Assembly (NCBI GenBank): GCA_000733355.1
Contig: JNVV01000003.1
Location: forward strand, 1,747,780-1,811,779
Direction: 5' to 3'
Length of the DNA: 64,000 nt
DNA from: Falciphora oryzae
Taxonomy: Eukaryota > Ascomycota > Sordariomycetes > Magnaporthales > Magnaporthaceae
In this document: positions 11,415 to 21,730 of the stretch, in pieces
Position numbering within the stretch: the first letter of the stretch is position 1
How the letters are laid out: the number at the start of each line of letters is the position of its first letter
Translations under genes and position numbers: made by a program
Notes under the pieces: model-generated
Database searches by the model: none
What the model saw: only the letters and a program-made list of their open reading frames with translations
What the model was told of the DNA's origin: nothing

Positions 11415-12897
11415 ATGCTCAAGCAAGCCCTCCGCACCTGCCGCCCGCGCGCCAGCGCCCGCGGCATGGCGACGGCGTCCCACGGCCGCGTCGTGGACCT
11501 GGAGGCCATGGGCAAGACCATGCCGCCCAACCACAAGGCGCGCGTCGGGCTCCTCGACACCTTCGAGCTGCCGGCCGAGGTCAGGGGCACGCCCGGCGAC
11601 CGGGCCATGGGCAAGGCCATCGTCGAGTCGTGGCGGCGCAACGGCATCCTGCAGATCGCCATGAGCCCGGCCCAGGAGGCCGTCTACAAGGCGGCGCAGC
11701 AGGCCAGCGAGCGCTTCTTCGCCAAGCCGCCCAGCGAGAAGCACGCCTGCATTGACTCGCAGAGCTACTCGGGCTACATCGCCTCTGGCGAGGAGATCAC
11801 GGACGGCATCGCCGACTACTCCGAGATCTTCACCGTCACCAAGGACCTGCCCCTGGACGACCCTCGCGTGCTGAACAAGTGGCCCTGCCACGGCCCCTGC
11901 CCCTGGCCCGACGCGGAGATGCGGGAACCGATGAGGAGGTACATGGACTACCTCAACGAGAGCGGAGAGAAGCTGCTCCAGCTCACCGAGTATGGGCTCG
12001 GCGTTCCTGAGGGCTCGCTCACGAACCTTACCCAGGATGGCTGGCACCACATGCGTATTCTCAGGTGAGCACGAATCCTTTTTTTTTTTTTCACCGTCGG
12101 TTGTTTCGGGTGGTCGGTTGCTGACGATTTTTCCTCCAATAGGTTCCCTCCCACGAACCAGACTAACGGCAAGGGCAAGGAAGGCCGCGGAATCGGGTCG
12201 CACACCGACTACGGCCTGCTCGTGATCGCGGCGCAGGACCACGTGGGCGGCCTGTTCATCAGGCCGCCATACGACGGCGAGGAGTACGCCAACTGGCGGG
12301 AGAGCGCGGCAGGCATGAAGGAGGACGACGAGGGATGGCTGTACGTCCCTCCGGTGCCTGGCGTTTTCACAGTGTTCACCGGTATGTCAAAACTCTAATG
12401 ACCCCCTGTGCAAACCCCTGACTCAAGCTTTGCTTAATTACCTATTTGGGGAGTTCAGGGAGACCCCGGCCTCCGTCGCGTCTGACAGGCACTTTTTTTT
12501 TTCTAACCACGCCGTTCTTTATTTAGGCGACATGATGCAGTACATGACCAACTCGTACCTGCCCTCGACCCCCCACAAGGTCGGGCTCAACACGGCGGAG
12601 CGCTTCGCCTTTGCCTACTTCCAGGAGCCCAGCTTCCAGGCCGTGTGCAAGCCGCTGCCGGGCTACGAGGCCGGGCAGGAGCCGCGCGACGGCATCCACT
12701 ACGGCACGCACTTCACCAACATGTTCCTGCGCAACTATCCGGATAGGATTACCACGCAGCGCATGCTGGCCGAGGACCGTCAACGCAAACTTTCTGAGCC
12801 GGCGCTGAGGACCATGCCGACCCCACAGTGGGACGTCTCGGCGGCGGCTGGTGGGGCAGTTGCGCTGGCCGGTGAGGCGCCGAGGGCGAGGATGTAA
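11415..12897 (+). CDS. ethylene-forming-enzyme-like 2-oxoglutarate/Fe(II) oxygenase
   Basis: Three exons (11415-12064, 12143-12381, 12527-12897) encode 419 residues. The introns of 78 and 145 nt have GTGAGC and GTATGT donors. The protein aligns almost end to end with Pseudomonas ethylene-forming enzyme (EFE) as I recall it. Fe ligands are His237, Asp239 (HTDYGLLVIAAQ) and His313 (STPHKV). The 2OG-binding Arg is Arg322. The residues matching EFE Glu84, Arg171, Phe283 and Arg316 are present as Glu127, Arg214, Phe328 and Arg365. EFE turns 2-oxoglutarate into ethylene and CO2, with coupled arginine hydroxylation. Residues 1-25 are Arg-rich without acidic residues and could be a mitochondrial presequence. 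Translation from Met18 would give a bacterial-like length. Real ethylene output is inferred; a plain 2OG oxygenase acting on another substrate is the alternative. Confidence 0.9.
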
Positions 12898-14950
12898 ATA
12901 GGGACAAAATGGCCTTTGCTCTCAAGACTGAACTGGTGCCGGTCCGCTTTTTGGCAGATTGGTGTTTGTAAGCGGGAAAAAGGATAGGAGGATCAGATTG
13001 TCAAACCGTTCCGCATGTTCCTCTTTTTCTTTTCCTAGAGCGTAATGGTTTTCAACGATCAACAAGAATGGACCGAAATCAGAAGTCAAATACAAAAGCA
13101 GAGAAACACACGTCATTTCCCCGTATATGCATTTCTTCTCCAGATTGTCAGAAGCAGTTGGGAGGGGAGATCGCCCAAATGTACCGCTTGTGATTGGGAG
13201 ACAGGCGAAGACTTTAGCTGGCATGCCGTTCCCGGTGCGCTGTGCACGACGTGGGAATAAAAGATGCCGGCTGGTAATTAAAGCCGGGGTTTATCTGCAG
13301 ATTGGACGGTCTCGGCGAACACCGTATCATTCCGCCCCGGCACCTGCGGTACCGTCTAATCTGATTGGACCACAGAGGCCTGCCAAGGGAGGAAATTGTA
13401 CGGACATAGCCTCGGCCGATAAGCATGGGAGGCAAGTATTCCCGTATGCTGGGGGGCGCGTGGCTGTCGATTATTGGACGTTTCGGGAAATTCCTGCGGC
13501 TGACTCCCCACAGGTGCTAATGGCAAGCAACAGCCTTGGGATTGAACTTTCGTTTGCCAGCACAGCAAAACCGAACCCAGCACAGGGGCTGTTCAGTCCC
13601 GGCGGGGTGGATCAAGGCACAGCCACCATCGGAGGCCGGCTGCTCCCAGCAACAGGCTGAACTTTTTTGCTCGCCGTGTCGGACCGGGATCACGGCTGCC
13701 GAGACTCCAACTCGCCCACAACAAAAAAAAACGAGACTGCAATCTGTGTCCCTCCTGTCGGGGAGTACATTGACCGCGATGAACAACGTCAAGAAAACCG
13801 CCACTATACGTATTTTCACATTGAAAAAAGACGTGATATTATACTTTACGACTGCTGGTAATATACAGCCAGGTTGAATCTTTTATTTCCCATTTGTCTT
13901 TCTGGAAATACAAAGGGAAAACACTTGGGGCCAAAGTCACTTTGTTTCGCAGTCTCGTTTATTTTGTTGTGGGGGAGTCCAATATCCGCTTGCCCACTTC
14001 GATAGGCAGCGGTGGCGCCTGTTTCAAAAAGGCAATGCTCGAGATGTGGCGAACCGACGTCGGCCGGACGGGCTCCGGTTCCTCGGCGCCGACGAGGGGA
14101 ACCCTGCGAGAGCGGGCGCGTTGTTACAGTACGCCCGAGTCGTGAGGCACGCCTTTGCTTGACGAGGTCGACTCGGGCACAGAACCGAGAGTGGCAGGAT
14201 CCATTCGCTGCCAGGGGGTGGTGCGCGCTGCAGACGGGAGGAGATCATGCTGCTGCGGTGCAACTGAGTTCAGGGGTGGTCATGTTGTAATCAATGCTAC
14301 GCGGCGTGGCTTTGAGGCTGATACTGTGCGGAAAGAACACCGAGGAATATCGCCCGGCTATAGCAGGGGGAGGACGCAGGAGTGCTTGAGTTGGTGGGTG
14401 CAAGAGTGTGTAAGTTTGCAGGGGCGTACTGTCCCTTGCATGCCCGAGCACTGGTGGCCTGTGGCACATACCGCTCGCCCGCATATCACGTGATATAGTC
14501 TTCATCAAGCTGCCACTGTGAAAGCCTTTGAGAGCGAGACGACCGGGATGTATAGAGATAAAACGTATTTTTGGGATCGTTGTAAATTACTTTTCCAAGT
14601 ATAGTGTTGTGCTGCTTTGAAAAAACTTACCACTCCGAGTTTAGGAAAGGCTACTGCGCGAAAAGTGCATTGAAAACTGGCTTATTTGGCATAAGCCTCT
14701 CAAGGTTCTTTGGAAGCTTGGTCGATATATGTTTGAAAGCTTGGTCAAAACCCCAGCAGGCCTTAGCCTAGCAAGTCTATTAGCCCTCACATTCCTATGC
14801 TCACCAATGTGCCACCGTCAATGTCTACATCACGATGCCATTCATTGACAACAACTATCCTTATAAAAGTAGACACATCATACTCTCAGGTGCAGGAGGT
14901 GGCTTCAAACAGACGAGTCGCTGAGGACGGGTGTTGCAACGAATCCATAA
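12898..14950. other. intergenic, AT-rich toward the transposon
   Basis: No gene is seen. A 14-bp perfect palindrome centred on CACGTG lies at 14483-14496. The stretch 14520-14900 is clearly AT-richer than the surroundings and may be decayed repeat DNA. Confidence 0.4.
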
Positions 14951-14953
14951 TTA

Positions 14954-15488
14954 GGGCCTGTCCTAGACTAACGGTTTTTTGGTTTTTTTGTTGGATTGCA
15001 CTGGCCTGTGCAGGCAATCGGCAGAGGCCAGAGAGAGTCGGATCCTCCGGTCCCGTGATCTCTGATCACGGGATCCAAGGACCCGCAAGCCCGCGGAGGT
15101 TGGGAGCAGGGGAAGGCCCCTTTGGTGATCTGGATCGTGTATATATAGCCTCCCTTCTGCTCCCTCTCTGGCAGATAGATTCCTTTCCTCTTCGTGCACA
15201 AGAATAGATTGATCCTCTGATATAAAGGATCATTGTTCACCTTCTTTGGAGATCTCCGAGCCCAACAGGAGTACCACTCCTACCAACATTTTTGGTTTTT
15301 TGCTAAAAATTTTCTAAAGATTGAAAGCCTTGCATTAAAAAAGAAGCTTATAAAAAGAATTTATATTATTTAAAACCGCATCCATATTAATTTGTTTTTG
15401 ATATCCCACTTTTGGTGTTGATCTATTCTAGAAAAAAAGTTGAGCAAAAAACCAAAAAACCAAAAAACCGTTAGTCTAGGACAGGCCC
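14954..15488. mobile_element. PIF/Harbinger-like MITE, interrupted by a solo LTR
   Basis: A 535-bp element bounded by inverted copies of a terminus starting GGGCCTGTCCTAGACTAACG and flanked on both sides by TTA (14951-14953 and 15489-15491). The left and right ends match perfectly for 35 bp as they stand. When the nested LTR and one copy of its target duplication are subtracted, the match extends to about 46 bp and the element shrinks to about 230 bp. A 3-bp TTA duplication and GGGCCTGT-type ends are typical of the PIF/Harbinger superfamily. There is no coding capacity, so this is a non-autonomous MITE. The interior right half (15294-15440) is AT-rich. Confidence 0.85.
14989..15288 (+). mobile_element. 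solo LTR of an LTR retrotransposon, nested in the MITE
   Basis: A 300-bp unit beginning TGTTGG and ending CCAACA, flanked by a 5-bp direct repeat TTTTT (14984-14988 and 15289-15293). Inside, in LTR-like order, are a TATATATA box at about 15140-15147, a CT-rich start-site region at 15149-15180 and an AATAGA-type signal near 15205. It also has several short hairpins, the clearest at 15051-15073. No internal retroelement genes or second LTR are present, so it is a solo LTR left by recombination. The strand is taken from the TATA orientation. Confidence 0.82.
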
Positions 15489-15767
15489 TTACTCTCACAA
15501 CTTCGAGTCAACCCAAACAGCTTCTTAGAAAAGATTTTGTGGGCTGGATCGCCACTGCGATGAGGCTTGGGGTCCACGAGTAATTCTACGGAGTTCTAAA
15601 ATTCTGATCATGACATCCAAAAGCTGTCAGCCTGTGAGGACGTACTACGAATGCTGGCGGACTACACTGTCCGGCCATGCAATGAGAGATAAGCAGAGGG
15701 GGGACATGCGCTGAGCCAAGACAGGAGGAAGCTCTCCGTAAGAGTACCGAATCACCAGATACCAAGA

Positions 15768-15815
15768 AACATTGGAGAGCAGGACACTGGAGAGCAGGAC
15801 ATTGGAGAGCAGGGC
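15768..15815. repeat. 15-bp tandem repeat, three copies
   Basis: Three head-to-tail copies of a 15-bp unit beginning GGAGAGCAGG. The last copy has diverged. It lies in non-coding DNA between the transposon and the LPMO gene. Confidence 0.75.
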
Positions 15816-16498
15816 TCTGTGCCGACAACGAGGAGACGTCGCTCAATGAGGAGACACGGAACCAAAAATCAACACTCGCACGGGCAGCCTTGTGGAGCGA
15901 ATAACTGCTACCAACTAATAGCCGGCTTCGCCATGTAGGATTGAGGTTATTGCAAGCGGAGATGTCGGTGAGTCGAGGCGACGGCTCGGCGGTGACCGGA
16001 GCCAGCATCACGTCGCATCGAGCCCGAATTCCTCCTGCGCGGATTGACCATGTCCGCGTCCAGGCTCATCTCTTGCATATAGGCTTTAGGTCGAGCCAGC
16101 AAGTCCTGTCGACTGGAGCGCCTAGTTACCCCGACACGGACGGCGCTAAAGGAGCCGAAAGGCGGAGTTGGAGTCGCAACGCCAAGGCGAAACCGCGGAG
16201 CTTCTGTGTGGACGTACTGGTGTCCCGAACCAGCGACACGTCGCATTCTGCCCAGGCCGATGTCACCTCGCCGCCGCTGTACCGGATAACGGCCAATATC
16301 AGGCGACGGAAGCTGATCGCGGCAGCGCCCGATTTTGAGGTTCTGGGGGCTTCTTTCAAGTGCCGGCGAACCTCAATATCAGAGATTGTTCGATCGTCGA
16401 TAGATTGCTACTGCGCGCCAATCACAGAGCAACACCCCGACGATTGATATTGCAGGATCCCAATGTTGTGGTCAAGCTCGCATCCGCCCACGTGCGGA

Positions 16499-16504
16499 TA
16501 TAAA
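16499..16504 (+). promoter_or_regulatory. TATA box of the LPMO gene
   Basis: TATAAA 153 bp upstream of the LPMO ATG. CCAAT motifs near 16288 and 16415 and CreA-type SYGGRG matches near 16161, 16196 and 16342 are compatible with carbon-source control. They are short motifs and could be chance. Confidence 0.5.
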
Positions 16505-16651
16505 GTCGTCTGCTCGTCCGCCGCTCCAAAGATCTGGCGGCTCCTACCTTCCCCAGACACGGCCTCACATCCACTCTTGACTGCAGTGTGATCAAAATCC
16601 TCGCAACCGCCTCTTTGTCTCCCCTTCCATCCTCTTCGCGTACAGCCAACG

Positions 16652-17660
16652 ATGCAGCTCAAGCTCGCGTCTCTGGCCACGTGGGTCCTGGCGGCCCTGC
16701 CCGTCGCCCAGGCGCACTACCGGTTCAGCAAGCTCATCGTCGGCGGCCGCCTGTCCAACGACTTTGAGTACATCCGCGAGAACAGCAACGGCATCATGCC
16801 GACCAAGCAGTTCCTGCGGCCCAGCGACGACTTCCGCTGCAACTCGGGCTCCTTCGCCAACGCCGGCCGGACAAAGGTCGCAAAGGTGGCCGCCGGCGAC
16901 AGGCTCGGCTTCGAGCTGTGGTACTACGCCACCATGAGGCACCCGGGACCCTTGACCATCCACATGTCCAAGGCGCCCGGCGATGTCCGCCAGTACAGGG
17001 GCGACGGCGACTGGTTCAAAGGTGAGAGCGTGGCTGCCGACCCATCTCCTTGTTGACCACTGTCGAGGTCTTGACTGACGGAAAATCCACATTATAACTA
17101 CAGTCCACCAGATGATCATCTGCCGCGGCCCGACCGGCGGATATCTGGACGACAAGGACTGGTGCACCTGGGACTTGGCCCAAGTCCACTTCACCATCCC
17201 CAAGGACACGCCTCCGGGACAATACCTGGTCCGCATCGAGCACATCGCCCTGCACGGCGCCCAGAGCGGCGACACCGAGTTCTACTACGAGTGCGCGCAG
17301 GTCGAGGTCACGGGCAACGGCAACGGGCGGCCGGGCCCCATGGTCAAGATCCCGGGGCTCTACGACTCCAACGACCCGGCGCTGCGCTACTTCATCTACG
17401 GCGCCCGCAACTACCCCTACACCAACATCGGCAAGCACACCGTCTGGACCGGCGGCAACGGCGGCGGCGGCAACACCAACACCAGCCCGGCCCCGAACAA
17501 CCCGGCCCCGAACCAGCCGTCCGGGCCGCCCAGCGGCGGCTCGGGCGCCACCGTGCCGCTGTGGGGGCAGTGCGGCGGGAGCGGCTGGAATGGCGCGACG
17601 CGGTGCGCTGAGGGGTCGTGCAAGGCCTCCAACGAGTGGTACTCGCAGTGTGTGAAATGA
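16652..17660 (+). CDS. AA9 lytic polysaccharide monooxygenase with C-terminal CBM1
   Basis: Two exons (16652-17021 and 17104-17660; 82-nt intron) encode 308 residues. It is a secreted copper enzyme that oxidatively cleaves cellulose or related glucans. The signal peptide ends in AQA, exposing His22 as the N-terminal His of the histidine brace. The second copper His lies in [12 protein letters not shown]. The outer-sphere His is in ALHGAQ, and the axial Tyr is in EFYYECAQ. The position two before that Tyr is Glu, where AA9 usually has Gln. A Gly/Asn/Pro linker leads to a CBM1 ([12 protein letters not shown]…WYSQC) for cellulose binding. The family is well known; regiospecificity and exact substrate cannot be told from this sequence. 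Confidence 0.95.
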
Positions 17661-18967
17661 GGCGGTTGGACCGTGGTGTGGGAGGCAGCCTAGCGCTCCG
17701 TAGACATCCAGTTGGGAGGGCTTCAAGGGCTATAGTGGTTCGTCAAGTTCATGCGGCGAGTTGTCGTCAGGCGGTGGGCGGAGCGATGGCTAAAGTTGTG
17801 CAAAATGTTTCCATACAGTCTGTGTTCTGCCCTACTCGGCTCCAAGATCGTTCATTCTCTTGATTCATTCCAGGAACTGTTATCTTGTCGGTGGTGAAAT
17901 CCTGCTGAGAACGAACCACGCGCCACCGCAGCGACGCGCGGCTCGAGCAAGGGCACCGACAGGAAAACCCGGCCTCGTAGGCTTTAGGGCCGCCGCGCTC
18001 GACGTCAAGCCAAAGGTTGATTCACGGGACCGGCGTGATCCGGCAAACCGAGGGGCTGCTGTGATTCTAGATGCTCCGAGAAGAAGAGAATAGGGATGGA
18101 GTATGTGGCTGGGGCCCGACTACCGGGCCAGGTTTGAGGCCCGGATCGCTGATTGCGGCAAACATGATACCCCAAACCAGAGCCAATGCTGGGAGAGTTT
18201 TGGTTTCAGAGCCCGTCGTCCAGACGTCGAATTGATTGGAGCTGAGTGAGGAACGACCAGGAACCCCTGAGGTCCGTGGGTGATGCATTGCAGACGAACA
18301 GGCCGTTCTCAGCACCCCAGACGAAGCCGACGATCAATCCGGGAAGTCTGTGTTTCTATGTCTTGCTGCTCGTGGTTGACATTGATTGTGGGGTTGCTTG
18401 TTCTGGCGTTGCCACGCTCCCCACGATCGGGCGAGGGAATCCAACATAATCGGCCAGCGGAGCCCCCGCACGTTTCAGAGGCTAAACATGCGTAAATCTG
18501 CTCAGATAGCCCGTCAAGAGAGCTGGTCAGGGATTATGTGCTTGTTGGGCCTAGACACGCATCGGTGACGTCGATCCTTCGCATCTTGAGACGGGTTGGG
18601 ATTTCCCCTGCTCGCCGTCGTGGCCTGGATGCCGGGAGAAGTCGGGCCAAAGCATATAAAGGAAAGCCGCTGTCTCTCAGCTCGTCCCCAGGGCAGACTT
18701 TCCAGCTTACGGCACTCGCCCAAGTCTAGTTCTTTTATTCGCAACCGCAGCTGAGCTGGGCCTTCCGTGTTAGCCATCGAGCTGCTGGCCAGCGTCACGA
18801 CTTTGTCGAACCAACGCACTTACCGCCGTCACCGCGAAATCATTCTTGGACGCATCGATACAAGGAGCGCCCTACTCTAATCAGCTCGTCTTCTCCGTCG
18901 GCCGCACGACCACATCGAGCTCACTCACTTGAGCACTTCGCACACACACCACTACCCAACCCCAACA
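17661..18967. other. intergenic with promoter of the small GPI-type protein
   Basis: No gene is seen. A TATAAA box lies at 18655-18660, about 310 bp before the next ATG. Confidence 0.45.
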
Positions 18968-19270
18968 ATGCAGCTCCGCTCGGCCCTTCTGGCCCTCCTG
19001 GCCGCATCCGGGGCGTCTGCCGCGCTGGCAGCTCCACCCAACGAGTTGCAGCCCCGGCTGAGCCGCGACCCAATCTACCGACGCCACGGCGAGATGGAGA
19101 CCGGTGCGGCCGCCGTGACGCACGACATGCCCAACGGTGGGGGCAAGATGAACGGCAGCATGCCGATGCCGGTTCCGGTGGCCGGCGCCCCCTCGGCCCG
19201 CGGCGACGCAAGCCTCGCCGCGCTGGCTGTCTGCGGAGCCGCGGGGCTGGTGATGGGGATGATGATTTGA
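18968..19270 (+). CDS. small secreted, probably GPI-anchored protein
   Basis: Single-exon, 100-residue protein. The N-terminal signal peptide runs to about residue 22 (ending near SAALAA). A short hydrophilic, Met/Gly/Pro-rich middle carries no cysteine pattern. The C-terminus is a hydrophobic tail (SLAALAVCGAAGLVMGMMI) preceded by small residues, which is the layout of a GPI-attachment signal. The Met at 18968 is preferred over one 39 nt upstream because it places the signal peptide at the N-terminus and has AACA before the ATG. A TATA box and CA-rich leader support a real gene. The function is unknown; such proteins sit in the plasma membrane or wall. Confidence 0.65.
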   Translation: MQLRSALLALLAASGASAALAAPPNELQPRLSRDPIYRRHGEMETGAAAVTHDMPNGGGKMNGSMPMPVPVAGAPSARGDASLAALAVCGAAGLVMGMMI

Positions 19271-21730
19271 TGGGCTGTTGGGAGCTGGGATGGGAAATTT
19301 TGAAATTTGAGCGGCTTGCCACATTGGGCTGGTGAGGGCAGAACAAATACTTACGACCATTGAGAGACCAATTGCTGGCACCGTCCCTAACACCAGACGT
19401 GCTACGGTTTTGAGCATTGTGCCTGGCCAGAGTTGCTTGTCGTGCCTATCAGGGTCCTGCCCTGCAGCTCCTCTCGCCGGTAGCCCGACCTGTAGACGGC
19501 TGACTAGAGCTCGGTAGTCGAGAACGCGGGACACCCCGCTGTTTCTTCTTCTACTGTAGAGCGACCTGTGAAGCTACGCGCTGGCCTTGCGCGCTGTGTA
19601 TCTAGTGTCCATCGGCGTATGTGCGGTCGTCTTGCTCGGCCAGATCATAGCCTTCAAACAGTGCCTACAGTTCCTGGCGGTTGTAGCCCCGTAACGGCCA
19701 CGGAGACAACATGGTGGGGTGGACTAAGTGGGCAGAAATAGGGTCGTGGTCGTTGCTGTGCGAGCGCTGTCGTGCGAGCGAGATTCAACCCAGGGTCCGA
19801 CAAGATGCCATTTCGTCCACTACGAGACAGTTGCCAGGCTGCCCGGGCAGGACGCACGAGAAAACAGCCACCCCAAATCGAAACACGAGCGGGGAATCGG
19901 CCGAGGCACGACGAAGATATCAAGCCAATCGCAATCTCGAGACTGGGCAGTTTCTGCCGACGAATTCCCTGCGCATGAACGGGACGCAAAGCTACTCCCG
20001 CCTATCCACAGATCTCAGCGAGGTTCAAATGGCCGAGGTTTGAAGCGCTTCGTCTTGCTTGACGTGCTGCCGACACGGAAACCCCCTCGTGGGATACTGG
20101 AAAACTTCTACGCACAAGAACAAGCAAACACTTGCCTTGGGTTAGCACCCTGATAGTGGCGGAGGATCTTGGCCACACAGTCGATGGCGGCGACCCCCGC
20201 CTCCCCCTTATCAACAAAAAAGATTCTATTTTGAGAATACTCGTGGCTGTACCTGATTTTCTCCCGCTTTTCATCATCGACCCGGCCGCTTAGCGAAACG
20301 AAATTTTGACTTGCGGGGGCAAAAACGGCAAACGGCAAGCGGCTCGATTGGTGGATTATTGTTCCGGCCTCAGGCCAATATCTATCCCCTGGATGTTGTC
20401 AAATTTGACTGCCTGCGTTCTGATAGAGTCGTCAGTGTTTGGTAGAGGTCAATGCGAGCCCATGCCTAGCTGCGATTTGTCGCACCAACAACCTCCAAAC
20501 CAAGCCTCCCTTGGCTTGCTTGGTTGTCGAGCAAGAAAACAAGGAGAAGAAGCAAGCAGGGACTTTACAGGGCCCGGAGGTCGGCCTGTGTCGGTGACAG
20601 AGGAGTCGGCAGAAACCCGAGTGTTACTGCCCCTTCGGCCGATTAGGTTAGCCTCCATGGACCCGCGTGGACTCCCCTGAGGATCATCCGAATGCGACAG
20701 GAACAGGAATGGCGCCAAGCAGCTGGTAAGGGCGCAGTCGCTCACCCGCTGTCTCGCTCACGACGCGGCAAAAGAAGCGAGCGCATAACGCGTCCCACTC
20801 GTCGTCTGAAAATGCGCTCAGCGCAACCCCGCCAAGCGTCAGGGGCTCAGGGGCCAAGAGCGGGGGAGGCTGAGAGGGAAAGGGGTGGCACGGGCCAGAG
20901 CAATCCAGGCACCGGACACTGATTGGCGGGCCTGGATTTCCGCGAGCGGGACCCTCCCTTCCCGCACCGTCCCCATAAGGCTACGTTTCGCATGAATATG
21001 GAAATAGCAACGTCACGCGGCCGCCAACCGTCGCCGAGGCAGGCAGAAGATGGTGCCCGCTTGGGTTTGGAGTCATTGACCCGCCGCTCGCGATGCTTGG
21101 CCGTCCAATCCTCGCCCGCGCCAGCGCGTCTAGCGGAGGCGCGCCGAGAGGGGCGGTCGGATTCCCCAATCTTCACCAACGCCGACGACGCCCCCTCGGA
21201 AGTCGTGTGTGGATATTTTGCCCCTGAGCCGGAGGCGAACACTCTCGGCGTCCATGGGACTCTAACATGGGACCAGACACATCCGATCCGCCCTCGGTCT
21301 CCACGGCAGCCTCCCACCTAGACATAGCATCGTCTGGTTGGCTGCGATCAACGTCTAGCAGGACGGGACGGCATCCACCAAGGGCTGGGCTGTCACTGGA
21401 GCCGGAAGACCGGACGTTTCCATCGCCAGGGCGCCAGGGGAAAACATCCCGATGCCCAAGGACGAGATGGAGTGCTGGATTTTAGTATAAGTAAACCAGC
21501 TTCGCATCTCCCTTCCTCTCGTTATGTTCTCTCTCCTCATCCTCATCAGTCATCCTCTGTTTCCTACTGTCTTCTCCTTCAGTCCTTTCCTTCAATCTTC
21601 CCCTTCTGTCTCCCTTCATTCAGACTCTTTGGTCCTTCCACTTCCGACAGCCTCCGCTCGTCCAACTACAACTCCCACTCTATCAACCGTATCTTTTCGA
21701 TCAAGAAAACAACAAAAAAACACCGTCAAC
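19271..21730. other. 2.4-kb intergenic region
   Basis: No supported gene. The last 230 bp (about 21500-21730) are strongly pyrimidine-rich with a TATAA at 21486, so they are the promoter and leader of the next gene. Open frames at 20847-21321 on both strands show no protein features. Confidence 0.5.

Noticed and set aside
13517..13819. Minus-strand frame resembling a signal peptide plus cysteines
   Set aside because: It begins with GTG and has no ATG or upstream exon that would supply a start.
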